Shown: positions 7,162 to 14,264, numbered from the stretch's first letter. The stretch: 17,385 nt of DNA from Lachnospiraceae bacterium UBA3820 (GCA_002369325.1 DFDU01000029.1:3673-21057), one strand, 5' to 3'. A program made the numbers and translations. Notes: generated by a model not told the origin, from the sequence alone.

Positions 7162-10100
7162 TTACATGTTCCTCTTTTTTCGGCTTTTATAAATTATTAT
7201 ACTAAGCATGAAACCTGATAAAATCAAAAGTGATAAAACATTACAAATATTGTCTCCTGTTTTTGGTGTATCGGGAGTTTTTGGAATCTTTTTATCCGTA
7301 ACCGAAAGAGTGTAGTGTTTTGATCCGCCGAAATGATCATCACTGTCACTTGAAATTGAATAAGCAGAGGATACAATGCTGACATTTTCGAAATCTCTTT
7401 CGGAAAGTACTTTTTCGTTTTCCTTTGACATTGAAGTTTCTACAAGCTCTATATCATCGGATATATAATATCCATCCGGGGCCTTTGTTTCAATAACAAC
7501 ATAGATTCCGGGCGGGAGAAGGGTATTGAAGTTAATTGTTCCGTTTGAGTCTGTTGTTTGTTCCTCAATATAAGTTGTGTTTCTGTATTCGTCAGCTGTT
7601 GAATAATCATTGTTATATTCATATAATGCATAAGAAGCACCGGGTAGAGCTATGTTTTCATCTTCGGATTTTTTTATTAAGGAAATTCTGGCCTTGGAAA
7701 GATAGTTGATTATTTTATTATCCCTGCTTTCAGAATCAATTGTGATTATCTTATCTTCGGAAGGAATATAATTTTCAGGCGTTTTTATTTCTTTTATAAC
7801 ATATTTTCCGTAGGGAAGCTTTTGTGTCGATGCAAGGCCTTCGGTATCGGTCTCTATTTCGGCTACCTTTTCGTCCTTTTTGTATATAAGCGAATTATGT
7901 CCGTCGATGCTGTATATATTTTCATATGCATATATTCCGAAAACTGCATTGGGTAATGGTTCAAAATTTTGAACAAATGAGGATTTGTCGGAAGAAAAGA
8001 TTAGTACTTCTCCCTGTTTACAGATATTGATTTCTCCCATAACAGGATTGTTCTCTATATCCAGGTTTAATATTCCGCATGATTTTTCGTCCGGTAACAG
8101 CTCATATATATTCTTTTCATCAACTATAAAATCAATTCCGTTTTTGGGGTTTATCATATATCCTTTGGGTGCCTTGATTTCATCTAAACGGTATTTTCCG
8201 GGATAAAGAGGAGAGGGAGATATTAATTCGCCGTTATCATCTGTGGATAAGACGGTTGTCCCGTTGAAATCAACATATGAGTTATCATTATATGACCAAA
8301 CGGAAAAACTGGCGGAATTGTTAATGATATTCTCTTTTGAGTAACCGCATATTTTGTTCAAATGAAGATATATATTGAAGCCCTTGTCATAAAGTGTTCC
8401 TAGTTTTATGGTATCGGGACTTGATGAGGATATGTTAACCGTTATGTCATTTAAAGGCAGGAAATTTATCGGAACGGTGGTTTCCTTAAACAAATAGGTA
8501 CCATATGCCAGAGATATGGTTTTTGCATATCCTTTTTCATCCGTAAATATCTCTTTATCACCATTTTCCGTAAGCGAGACAGCTTTGTCCGGGTTCCATA
8601 TGTATGTTCCGTCCTGGTTTTTTTCAAGCTCTGAAACAGGACACGCCATAAAACCGGCGTTTTCAAGAGGTATATATGTATCTTCCTTTATTTCTCCCAG
8701 CTTAATAAATTCCACCGGTTTTGTTTCGGGAACATCATTTAAACTTATTTGATTCTCTGAAATGGCAGTTGTTATGCCGCTGTTTTTTATTTCGGCTGTA
8801 TATATTTTTTCATCCAGCTTGTATCCCTTTGGTGCACTGATTTCCTTAAGATAATAAATGCCTGACTCCAACTTTTCCGATTTTGCATACCCGTTGCTGT
8901 TTGTGGTTAGAACAGTAATACGGTTTATATCCGATGAAGCATCGCTTTTGCTTCTATAAAGACCGTAACTAGCGTTGTTGAGTGAATAATTTGAATTATT
9001 ATTTGTTATTTTATCCATGGATGATGTTTTAAATAATTCAAGATAACCGTAATTTTTAACGGATAGGGATATATTGGCATCCGTGTGATATGAGAATGTA
9101 TTTCCCGGAGAGAAAATGAGAATATCCTGATAATCTTTTTCGGGATTTGCATCGCTGAATAATCTGGAGGAATAATTATTTTCTCCGTCATGGTCACCAT
9201 CACCGTAAATCGGTGTTGCCGAAAAGCCTGTCAGCGTGTCTGCACTAAGACTTAACCCGTTACATATACTTTCTTCCGGAACAGTAATAATAACGTCCTG
9301 ATTAAATGTTGGAAGCGATAAGGATGAACCGGGACCTGCCTGGTCATATGTGCCGTTGTATAAAGGTCCGTATTCTACAGTACATGGCTGATTTGCTGAA
9401 ACGTAAAAATAATCATAGCATCTTTGTTCGGAAGGATTTACATAAATACTGTGTTCGTTTGGCAGAGCAACGGCAGAGCCGCTCATTGAAGAAACAAAAT
9501 CATGTTCTATCAGCTTTAATGAACATTTGGCGGCCGAAAAGCTTAATCTAAATGTAACATAATTGGTTCCGTTAACGTTTATAAGATATTTTTTATCAGA
9601 GATAATGTTATCCGTTTGAGGATTAAAATCAATAAAATTACCATCATTGTTTTTGATTTGCCAGGAAAAGACAGCATAATGATCATCAAGTGCTTTTTCC
9701 CATTCGGCGCCGTTTTCGACACTTAAAGCAACTCCGGCCATGGTTTTGTATTGGTTCATAAAATGTAAACCAAGAAATGTAAGCTCGTCAAAAGATTTTT
9801 TAATATAATCATTATGATAGATATTAATTTTGCTTCCGGTTGGAGCGTCTACATTGTCACCCTGACCTGCAAGAGCCGAAAAGAAGTGGATAGCAGCACC
9901 TGTTACGGCCTGTGCTTCTTCGGGAGTCAATTCGTATATTGCGCCGTTTATCATAAGTCCTCTTTTTAATTGACCATCAATAACATAGCTTGCATATGAA
10001 CCGCCTGCCAGGCTGTTGCGATTTTTGCCAAAGATTTCAATATTCGGATCCGAGTCTTCTCCGCCATATCCAAATGCTGCGATTGCGCAGGCGGCTGCCT

Positions 10101-10482
10101 GCAGACCGTCCGGTGACAAAACTGAATATCCTTCTACAAGTTTAACATCCGGATTTGGCGAAGCTTTTTTGGGTTGCATGCAGTATGCCGTTACATTTTG
10201 ACCATATATGTCTGAAGCGGAAAGAAAGGTATTTGAACCATTCCAATATGCTGTATTCGGTCCGGATAATATGTCTTGAATAATCAGACTTTTTATTTCC
10301 TTTGCGTGTATAGTCGGTGAATTAATATCACAGAGAGGACTCTCGTAATCAGAAGTCTCTTCGTAATCAGATTCTGAAGTTATGAGTGTCGCATCAGTTT
10401 CCGTAGCCATTATCGTGTTACCTGAAAAATTTATTATCAATACCGAGAATAACAGTATCAATGTTATTAGTTTTTTTCTCAT
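7162..10482 (-). CDS. Sortase-anchored surface protein with a thioester-domain-like head and SpaA/Cna-B repeats
   Basis: 1106 residues from the chosen start. A signal peptide (RKKLITLILLFSVLIINFSG, cleavage near ATA-TE at 24-29) leads into a TQXA-like domain (about 60-270) with the expected Cys in AYC101MQP. About five SpaA/prealbumin-like modules follow, at roughly 478-565, 588-685, 700-790, 815-915 and 930-1015. Each ends near a KEIxAP-type Glu motif (KEISAP, KETTVP, DEIKAP, KEIKTP, IETKAP), typical of isopeptide-forming modules. The C-terminus has a TPKTG sorting motif (1072-1076), a hydrophobic helix and KSRKKRNM. It is probably an adhesin or pilin-like stalk protein covalently fixed to the wall. 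Start: AGGAGG (10495-10490) lies 7 nt before ATG 10482; a longer reading frame to 10563 lacks a ribosome binding site and would bury the signal peptide. No sortase gene is in the window. Confidence 0.9.
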   Translation of the reverse strand: MRKKLITLILLFSVLIINFSGNTIMATETDATLITSESDYEETSDYESPLCDINSPTIHAKEIKSLIIQDILSGPNTAYWNGSNTFLSASDIYGQNVTAYCMQPKKASPNPDVKLVEGYSVLSPDGLQAAACAIAAFGYGGEDSDPNIEIFGKNRNSLAGGSYASYVIDGQLKRGLMINGAIYELTPEEAQAVTGAAIHFFSALAGQGDNVDAPTGSKINIYHNDYIKKSFDELTFLGLHFMNQYKTMAGVALSVENGAEWEKALDDHYAVFSWQIKNNDGNFIDFNPQTDNIISDKKYLINVNGTNYVTFRLSFSAAKCSLKLIEHDFVSSMSGSAVALPNEHSIYVNPSEQRCYDYFYVSANQPCTVEYGPLYNGTYDQAGPGSSLSLPTFNQDVIITVPEESICNGLSLSADTLTGFSATPIYGDGDHDGENNYSSRLFSDANPEKDYQDILIFSPGNTFSYHTDANISLSVKNYGYLELFKTSSMDKITNNNSNYSLNNASYGLYRSKSDASSDINRITVLTTNSNGYAKSEKLESGIYYLKEISAPKGYKLDEKIYTAEIKNSGITTAISENQISLNDVPETKPVEFIKLGEIKEDTYIPLENAGFMACPVSELEKNQDGTYIWNPDKAVSLTENGDKEIFTDEKGYAKTISLAYGTYLFKETTVPINFLPLNDITVNISSSSPDTIKLGTLYDKGFNIYLHLNKICGYSKENIINNSASFSVWSYNDNSYVDFNGTTVLSTDDNGELISPSPLYPGKYRLDEIKAPKGYMINPKNGIDFIVDEKNIYELLPDEKSCGILNLDIENNPVMGEINICKQGEVLIFSSDKSSFVQNFEPLPNAVFGIYAYENIYSIDGHNSLIYKKDEKVAEIETDTEGLASTQKLPYGKYVIKEIKTPENYIPSEDKIITIDSESRDNKIINYLSKARISLIKKSEDENIALPGASYALYEYNNDYSTADEYRNTTYIEEQTTDSNGTINFNTLLPPGIYVVIETKAPDGYYISDDIELVETSMSKENEKVLSERDFENVSIVSSAYSISSDSDDHFGGSKHYTLSVTDKKIPKTPDTPKTGDNICNVLSLLILSGFMLSIIIYKSRKKRNM

Positions 10483-10534
10483 TATAAAACCTCCTAAAAT
10501 AAAATATAAATATACCGGAAAAATCAGGCTGTAA

Positions 10535-10555
10535 TTTGCATAAAAGATATGCAAA
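10535..10555. promoter_or_regulatory. Perfect 8-bp inverted repeat in a divergent intergenic region (candidate operator)
   Basis: TTTGCATA (10535-10542) and TATGCAAA (10548-10555) are exact inverted arms separated by AAAGA. It sits between the surface-protein start (10482, minus) and the small membrane protein start (10598, plus). No T tract follows, so it looks more like a protein-binding site than a terminator. No convincing promoter pair could be assigned on either strand. Confidence 0.5.
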
Positions 10556-10597
10556 GACACCAAAATAATAATGTTATTTATTAGGGAGAAAATATAA

Positions 10598-11044
10598 ATG
10601 GATGGATTAATAAAAAAAATCGGGAAATCTAAATTGATAATTAATAAACTGATAGAAAATACCGTCCTTTGGATGACAGGCGGTTTACTTTATTTTTATC
10701 TTGAAATAGCTTTTAGAAATTATTCGCATTATTCAATGATTGTTTGTGGCGGTTTCTGCTTTGTTATTGTGGGAACAATAGGAAAATATATATTGGAAAC
10801 GGAATCCGATATACTGAAAGCAGTAGCATTGATAATGTTTTTTGGTGCTCTGGTGATAACAACCTTAGAGCTTTTTACCGGTATAATTGTTAATATGAAA
10901 TTAAATATGGGAGTTTGGGATTACTCATCCATGAAATATAATGTATACGGACAGATTTGTCTGACATATACAATGATTTGGGCTCTTTTGAGTTTGCTTT
11001 GTGTATTCGTGTCGAATACAATTAAAAAGTTTTTATTTAAATGA
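10598..11044 (+). CDS. Small four-helix membrane protein, putative type IV ABC-transporter-like (CmpB/PF06541-like)
   Basis: 148 residues with about four hydrophobic helices (around 22-36, 45-66, 72-98 and 115-140). The segment LELFTGIIVN (90-99), then VWDYSS (106-111) and NVYGQICLTYTMIWALLS (115-132), matches the conserved core I recall for the putative ABC-transporter type IV (CmpB) family, whose function is poorly known. AGGGAG (10583-10588) precedes the ATG. It is divergent from the surface-protein gene and followed by a long GC-rich hairpin. No ATPase partner is nearby, so a transport role is not supported by context. Confidence 0.8.
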   Translation: MDGLIKKIGKSKLIINKLIENTVLWMTGGLLYFYLEIAFRNYSHYSMIVCGGFCFVIVGTIGKYILETESDILKAVALIMFFGALVITTLELFTGIIVNMKLNMGVWDYSSMKYNVYGQICLTYTMIWALLSLLCVFVSNTIKKFLFK

Positions 11045-11045
11045 C

Positions 11046-11075
11046 AAACCGGACCTGAAATGACAGGTCCGGTTT
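11046..11075. terminator. 12-bp GC-rich hairpin between convergent genes (terminator-like, no T tract)
   Basis: AAACCGGACCTG (11046-11057) pairs perfectly with CAGGTCCGGTTT (11064-11075) around a 6-nt loop, 1 nt after the upstream stop codon. Neither strand continues into a proper T run: plus reads AGATAAATC and minus reads GTCATTTAAAT. It may still terminate transcription or protect both 3' ends. Confidence 0.6.
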
Positions 11076-11091
11076 AGATAAATCTATGTAT

Positions 11092-11325
11092 TTACGGTTC
11101 CAATGGAGTCATTTTTAACCCCTTGTACATTTTTGTGTATAAGCTTTTTTCATCCTGATACAACATATAACCGCGAGGACCATCTTTAACAACATAAGCA
11201 TATTTGTTTTTTTGCACGTTCATATATAAAACCTCGTCAACATTTAACTCCTTGGCCTTGGCTTTAGCAGTGTACACGTTAAGTGGCTCTAATTTGAATT
11301 TCTTTACAGCTTGATCAACTGTCAT
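11092..11325 (-). CDS. Small basic protein of unknown function (77 residues)
   Basis: Start chosen at ATG 11325 because AGGGAGGT (11340-11333) lies 7 nt upstream. A longer in-frame reading from 11409 has no ribosome binding site and lies within the leader. The 77-residue product begins MTVDQAVKKFKLEPLNVY and is soluble, rich in Lys and Tyr, with no Cys, no membrane segment and no motif I recognise. The N-terminal part looks helical and the rest strand-rich (VLYMNV, YAYVVKD, GYMLYQ). It is divergent from queH and has its own strong promoter with an overlapping dyad, so it is probably a real and regulated gene. Confidence 0.75.
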   Translation of the reverse strand: MTVDQAVKKFKLEPLNVYTAKAKAKELNVDEVLYMNVQKNKYAYVVKDGPRGYMLYQDEKSLYTKMYKGLKMTPLEP

Positions 11326-11361
11326 GTTAATTACCTCCCTGAAAACTGTAGTTTTTAATGC

Positions 11362-11390
11362 TTGATAATAAAGATACAAATGAATATAAT
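11362..11390 (+). promoter_or_regulatory. Sigma-A-type promoter reading toward queH
   Basis: TTGATA (11362-11367) and TATAAT (11385-11390) are separated by exactly 17 nt. Initiation would be near 11397, about 100 nt before the queH start. The promoter lies inside the leader of the minus-strand small gene. Confidence 0.7.
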
Positions 11391-11414
11391 TATTATTGAG
11401 CATTATCATACATT

Positions 11415-11429
11415 CTGTTCTAAGAACAG
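11415..11429. promoter_or_regulatory. Perfect dyad CTGTTCTAAGAACAG (candidate operator)
   Basis: Two 7-bp arms flank one central base. On the minus strand it overlaps the last bases of the -10 element and the predicted start site of the small gene. On the plus strand it falls in the early queH leader. A repressor bound here would block minus-strand initiation and could stall the plus-strand polymerase. Confidence 0.55.
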
Positions 11430-11456
11430 TATATGGTAAATCATAAATAAAGTCAA
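11428..11456 (-). promoter_or_regulatory. Strong promoter for the 77-residue small protein
   Basis: On the minus strand TTGACT (11456-11451) and TATACT (11433-11428) are separated by 17 nt, each one base from consensus. Initiation near 11421 gives a leader of about 95 nt. It faces the queH promoter across the dyad. Confidence 0.75.
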
Positions 11457-11499
11457 TTCAAAAATGAAAATATAAATAAATTTTTTTGGGGTGATACTG

Positions 11500-12072
11500 A
11501 TGAAAAAAGAGAGTCTCTTACTGCATGCCTGTTGTGCTCCTTGCAGTTCGTATGTTCTTGAATATTTGCATGAAAAATATGATATAACGGTGTTCTTTTA
11601 TAATCCCAATATAACTGAAAGTGAAGAGTATATTAAACGAGTAAATGAACTCGGAAGATTTATTGGCGAAGCACCTTTTGCCGAGGGAGTAAAGCTTGTC
11701 GAAGGGGAGTATGAACCGGAGCTTTTTTTGGAAATATCAAAGGGCATGGAAAAAGAACCGGAAAGAGGAAAAAGGTGCTATAAATGCTATGGGCTTCGTA
11801 TGAGAAAAGCTGCAAAATATGCTAAAGAACATGGCTTTGATTTGTTTACGACAACCCTTTCCATAAGCCCTCATAAAAATGCCGATTGGTTGAATGAAAT
11901 CGGATTAAGACTTTCTGATGAATTCGAAGTTGATTATCTTTACAGTAATTTTAAAAAGAATAATGGCTATTCTCGTTCAATAGAATTGTCAAAGGAATAT
12001 AATTTGTACAGGCAGAATTATTGTGGCTGTAAATTCAGTAAAGAAGAGAGTTTAAGAAGAAAAAAACAATAA
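11500..12072 (+). CDS. queH: Epoxyqueuosine reductase QueH
   Basis: QueH carries out the last step of queuosine synthesis, reducing epoxyqueuosine in tRNA; it is the non-cobalamin alternative to QueG. From ATG 11500 the product has 190 residues. It shows the N-terminal LLLHACCAPCSS with C11, C12 and C15, a middle C93-x2-C96 (RCYKCYGLRM), and C175-x-C177 near the end (NYCGCKFS), the expected metal/Fe-S Cys set. TTTTLSISPHKN (117-127) is also typical. Start: GGGGTGAT (11488-11495) is the ribosome binding site for ATG 11500. A GTG at 11491 lies inside that site and is unlikely. It stands alone; no other queuosine gene is in the window. Confidence 0.94.
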   Translation: MKKESLLLHACCAPCSSYVLEYLHEKYDITVFFYNPNITESEEYIKRVNELGRFIGEAPFAEGVKLVEGEYEPELFLEISKGMEKEPERGKRCYKCYGLRMRKAAKYAKEHGFDLFTTTLSISPHKNADWLNEIGLRLSDEFEVDYLYSNFKKNNGYSRSIELSKEYNLYRQNYCGCKFSKEESLRRKKQ

Positions 12073-12083
12073 TATTTTTAAAC

Positions 12084-12112
12084 TTGAGATAAATCCTTAT
12101 ATATAGTAAAAT
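12084..12112 (+). promoter_or_regulatory. Promoter-like pair in the convergent gap after queH
   Basis: TTGAGA (12084-12089) and TAAAAT (12107-12112) are 17 nt apart, each one mismatch from consensus. It would start transcription near 12119, antisense to the 3' end of the XRE gene. No convincing gene lies downstream on that strand until thyA. AT-rich DNA gives chance matches, so confidence is low. Confidence 0.35.
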
Positions 12113-12131
12113 ATAACGGTGATGTTGTGAA

Positions 12132-12758
12132 TTATAAAAAGGTATTTATCAAATTGTTTATTGCTTCTTTTTGATTATTGTTAAGCTTTTTGTAATTTTG
12201 CAGAAGCTCTTGATCGTATAGTGATAAATCATCGTTTGAGTAGAATTTGAAATTCTTAAATTCAGGTGCCGAGGATAGTTCTTTTGCCGGTATTAAGGTG
12301 CAAATTAGTTCCATGGGATTGATACGATAGAACGTTGAAAGATTTAAAAGGCTTTCAAGTGTCGGCATGCGTATTCCGAGTTCGTATCTCGAATAGGTTG
12401 CACGTGACAAGCCTATTATGTCGGCAACATCGTTTTGACTTAGAGAGTATTCTTCTCTTTTATGTTTTAAAAAAGCAGCAAGTTTTTCGGGCATCAGGTT
12501 GATTTTTGGAACGTTGGGAATAGAATCATTACATTCATTTGATTTGTCGGAGTCGTTGATATAATAATTAAACAGATTTATTCCAAGGATGTCGGACAGC
12601 CTGGCCAGAGTATTTGCATCCGGACTACGAACCCCTTGTTCGTAATTGCTGTATGCCTGCCTTGAAATTCCAAGCATACTTGATATTTCCAATTGGGTTA
12701 TATTTTGAGTTTCGCGAATTGCTTTGAGTTGTAAACCTAAATCCTGACGGGATATCAT
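12132..12758 (-). CDS. XRE-family transcriptional regulator with two helix-turn-helix domains
   Basis: 208 residues. The first HTH (about 9-63) has the recognition region ISRQAYSNYEQG (31-42). A polar linker (about 68-90) leads to a second HTH (about 93-150) with LSRATYSRYELG (117-128). A predicted helical tail (about 175-208) may help dimerisation. Two Cro/CI-type domains in one chain could bind both halves of a DNA dyad. GGAGGTGATT (12770-12761) lies just before ATG 12758. It is divergent from thyA, with a perfect 17-bp dyad in the shared region, so control of thyA-folA or of itself is a natural inference. It has no enzymatic or membrane domain. Confidence 0.9.
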   Translation of the reverse strand: MISRQDLGLQLKAIRETQNITQLEISSMLGISRQAYSNYEQGVRSPDANTLARLSDILGINLFNYYINDSDKSNECNDSIPNVPKINLMPEKLAAFLKHKREEYSLSQNDVADIIGLSRATYSRYELGIRMPTLESLLNLSTFYRINPMELICTLIPAKELSSAPEFKNFKFYSNDDLSLYDQELLQNYKKLNNNQKEAINNLINTFL

Positions 12759-12819
12759 ATAATCACCTCCGTATTTTATAAATGTAGCATATATTTTATG
12801 GTTTTCAAGAATAAATTTA

Positions 12820-12836
12820 TTAAACTAATAGTTTAA
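12820..12836. promoter_or_regulatory. Perfect dyad TTAAACTAATAGTTTAA upstream of thyA (candidate operator)
   Basis: Two exact 8-bp arms flank a single A. The right arm touches the thyA ribosome binding site AAAAGGAG (12836-12843). It lies 61 bp upstream of the XRE start codon. The size suits a Cro/CI-type dimer. No clear -35/-10 pair was found for thyA, so its position relative to the transcription start is unknown. Confidence 0.55.
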
Positions 12837-12850
12837 AAAGGAGTATTGGT

Positions 12851-13681
12851 ATGAGTAAAGCAGATGATTTGTTTATTAAAATGTGTACAGAAATAATTGA
12901 AGAGGGTTACAGTACCGAAGGAGAAAAAGTAAGACCCAAGTGGGAAGACGGAACCTTTGCATATACAATAAAAAGATTCGGTGTTGTTAACAGATATGAT
13001 CTTTCAAAGGAGTTTCCGGCAATTACTTTAAGAAAAACGTACATTAAATCTGCTGTTGATGAGATGCTTTGGATATGGCAAAAAAAGTCAAACAACGTTC
13101 ATGACCTGAAAAGTCATATCTGGGATGAATGGGCAGATGAGAACGGGTCAATCGGAAAGGCATACGGATATCAGATGGGTGTAAAGCACCAATATAAAGA
13201 AGGAATGATGGATCAGGTTGACAGAGTTATATATGATTTGAAAAATAATCCATACAGCAGGAGAATCATGACTAATATATATGTTCATCAGGATTTGCAT
13301 GAGATGAATCTTTATCCTTGCGCATACAGTGTGACTTTTAATGTTACCGGTGATAAACTGAATGCAATACTAAACCAGCGTTCACAGGATGTGCTTGCTG
13401 CAAATAATTGGAACGTAGTTCAATATGCGGTTTTGGTTTATATGATGGCACAGGTAACAGGATTTAAGCCGGGAGAACTTGTGCATGTAATTGCTGATGC
13501 ACATATATATGACAGACATATAGATATTGTCAAGGAATTGATTAAGCGACCGACATATCCGGCACCGAAATTCACTCTTAATCCGGATATTAGCGATTTT
13601 TATGATTTTACAACAGATGATATAACCATTGAGGATTATAAAACCGGACCGCAGATAGAAAACATACCTATTGCGGTATAG
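12851..13681 (+). CDS. thyA: Thymidylate synthase (phi3T/Bacillus ThyA type)
   Basis: ThyA methylates dUMP to dTMP using methylene-tetrahydrofolate, releasing dihydrofolate, in the cytosol. The 276-residue protein has nucleophile C157 in LYPCAYSVTFNV, the QRSQDV phosphate/substrate segment (176-181, R177), N188 in NNWNVVQYA and the HIYDRH motif (218-223). MLWIWQKKSNNVHDL (72-86) and the ending DFYDFTTDDI resemble the Bacillus subtilis ThyA/phage phi3T branch as I recall it, rather than E. coli-type ThyA. Where E. coli has His after the active-site Cys, this protein has Ala. AAAAGGAG (12836-12843) precedes ATG 12851. folA follows after 38 nt, forming the classic pair that recycles the dihydrofolate. 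Confidence 0.96.
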   Translation: MSKADDLFIKMCTEIIEEGYSTEGEKVRPKWEDGTFAYTIKRFGVVNRYDLSKEFPAITLRKTYIKSAVDEMLWIWQKKSNNVHDLKSHIWDEWADENGSIGKAYGYQMGVKHQYKEGMMDQVDRVIYDLKNNPYSRRIMTNIYVHQDLHEMNLYPCAYSVTFNVTGDKLNAILNQRSQDVLAANNWNVVQYAVLVYMMAQVTGFKPGELVHVIADAHIYDRHIDIVKELIKRPTYPAPKFTLNPDISDFYDFTTDDITIEDYKTGPQIENIPIAV

Positions 13682-13719
13682 ACAATTAATAAAAAGGTTT
13701 TAGTAAAAGGAGTTGTTTT

Positions 13720-14217
13720 ATGAATCTTATAGTAGCAGTAGATAATAACTGGGCAATCGGAAATAAGGGAGAGTTACTTGTAACCATACCAGAGGATCAT
13801 AAATTTTTCAGAAAGGTAACGATGGATAACGTTGTTGTGTTGGGAAGAAAAACCCTTGCGGGTTTCCCGAACGGATTGCCGTTAAAAGGACGGGAAAATA
13901 TAATATTTTCAAGAAATAAGGATTATAAGGTTGAGGGTGCGACAGTTGTTAACTCAAAGGAAGAACTGTTTGAAAAGTTAAAAGAATATGAGGATAAGGA
14001 AGTATTTGTCATAGGAGGCGGAAGTATATATGAATTACTTCTTCCGTATTGCAAGTATGCATATGTAACAAAAATTGATTACAGCTATGAGGCGGATACA
14101 TATTTTCCAAACCTGGAAAAGCTTGAAAATTGGGAACTTATTGAGGAAAGTGAAGAATATACATATTTCAGCATAGAGTATTATTTTTACAAATACGAGA
14201 ATAAAAATGTTGTGTAA
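13720..14217 (+). CDS. folA: Dihydrofolate reductase
   Basis: FolA reduces dihydrofolate to tetrahydrofolate with NADPH. The 165-residue protein has the N-terminal strand MNLIVAVDNNWAIGNKGELL, the catalytic acidic residue D26 in IPEDHKFFR, LGRKTLAGFP (41-50), and the NADPH-binding VFVIGGGSIYELLLP (95-109). The residue that is Trp in E. coli-type enzymes (LPW region) appears to be Val21 here (ELLVTIPED), a notable substitution near the folate pocket. AAAAGGAG (13705-13712) lies 7 nt before the ATG. It follows thyA by 38 nt with no terminator, so the two should be cotranscribed. Confidence 0.94.
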   Translation: MNLIVAVDNNWAIGNKGELLVTIPEDHKFFRKVTMDNVVVLGRKTLAGFPNGLPLKGRENIIFSRNKDYKVEGATVVNSKEELFEKLKEYEDKEVFVIGGGSIYELLLPYCKYAYVTKIDYSYEADTYFPNLEKLENWELIEESEEYTYFSIEYYFYKYENKNVV

Positions 14218-14236
14218 ATTTAATTGTATAAAATAA

Positions 14237-14260
14237 ACGAAAATGCTTTTATATTTTCGT
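14237..14260. repeat. 8-bp inverted repeat after folA
   Basis: ACGAAAAT (14237-14244) and ATTTTCGT (14253-14260) are exact inverted arms around an 8-nt loop. It ends 9 bp before the -10 of the next promoter and has no T tract. It could be a weak terminator for thyA-folA or an upstream operator for the following gene. Confidence 0.45.
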
Positions 14261-14264
14261 AATA

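Noticed and set aside
10483..10563. An N-terminal extension of the surface protein starting at 10563
   Set aside because: It has no ribosome binding site and would place 27 residues before a typical signal peptide; AGGAGG precedes ATG 10482 at ideal distance.
11326..11409. A 28-residue N-terminal extension of the small minus-strand protein
   Set aside because: It lies in the inferred leader, lacks a ribosome binding site, and AGGGAGGT clearly serves ATG 11325.
11415..11429. The dyad as a LexA (SOS) box
   Set aside because: The Bacillus/Clostridium SOS box has GAAC on the left and GTTC on the right; here GTTC is left and GAAC right, with the wrong spacing.
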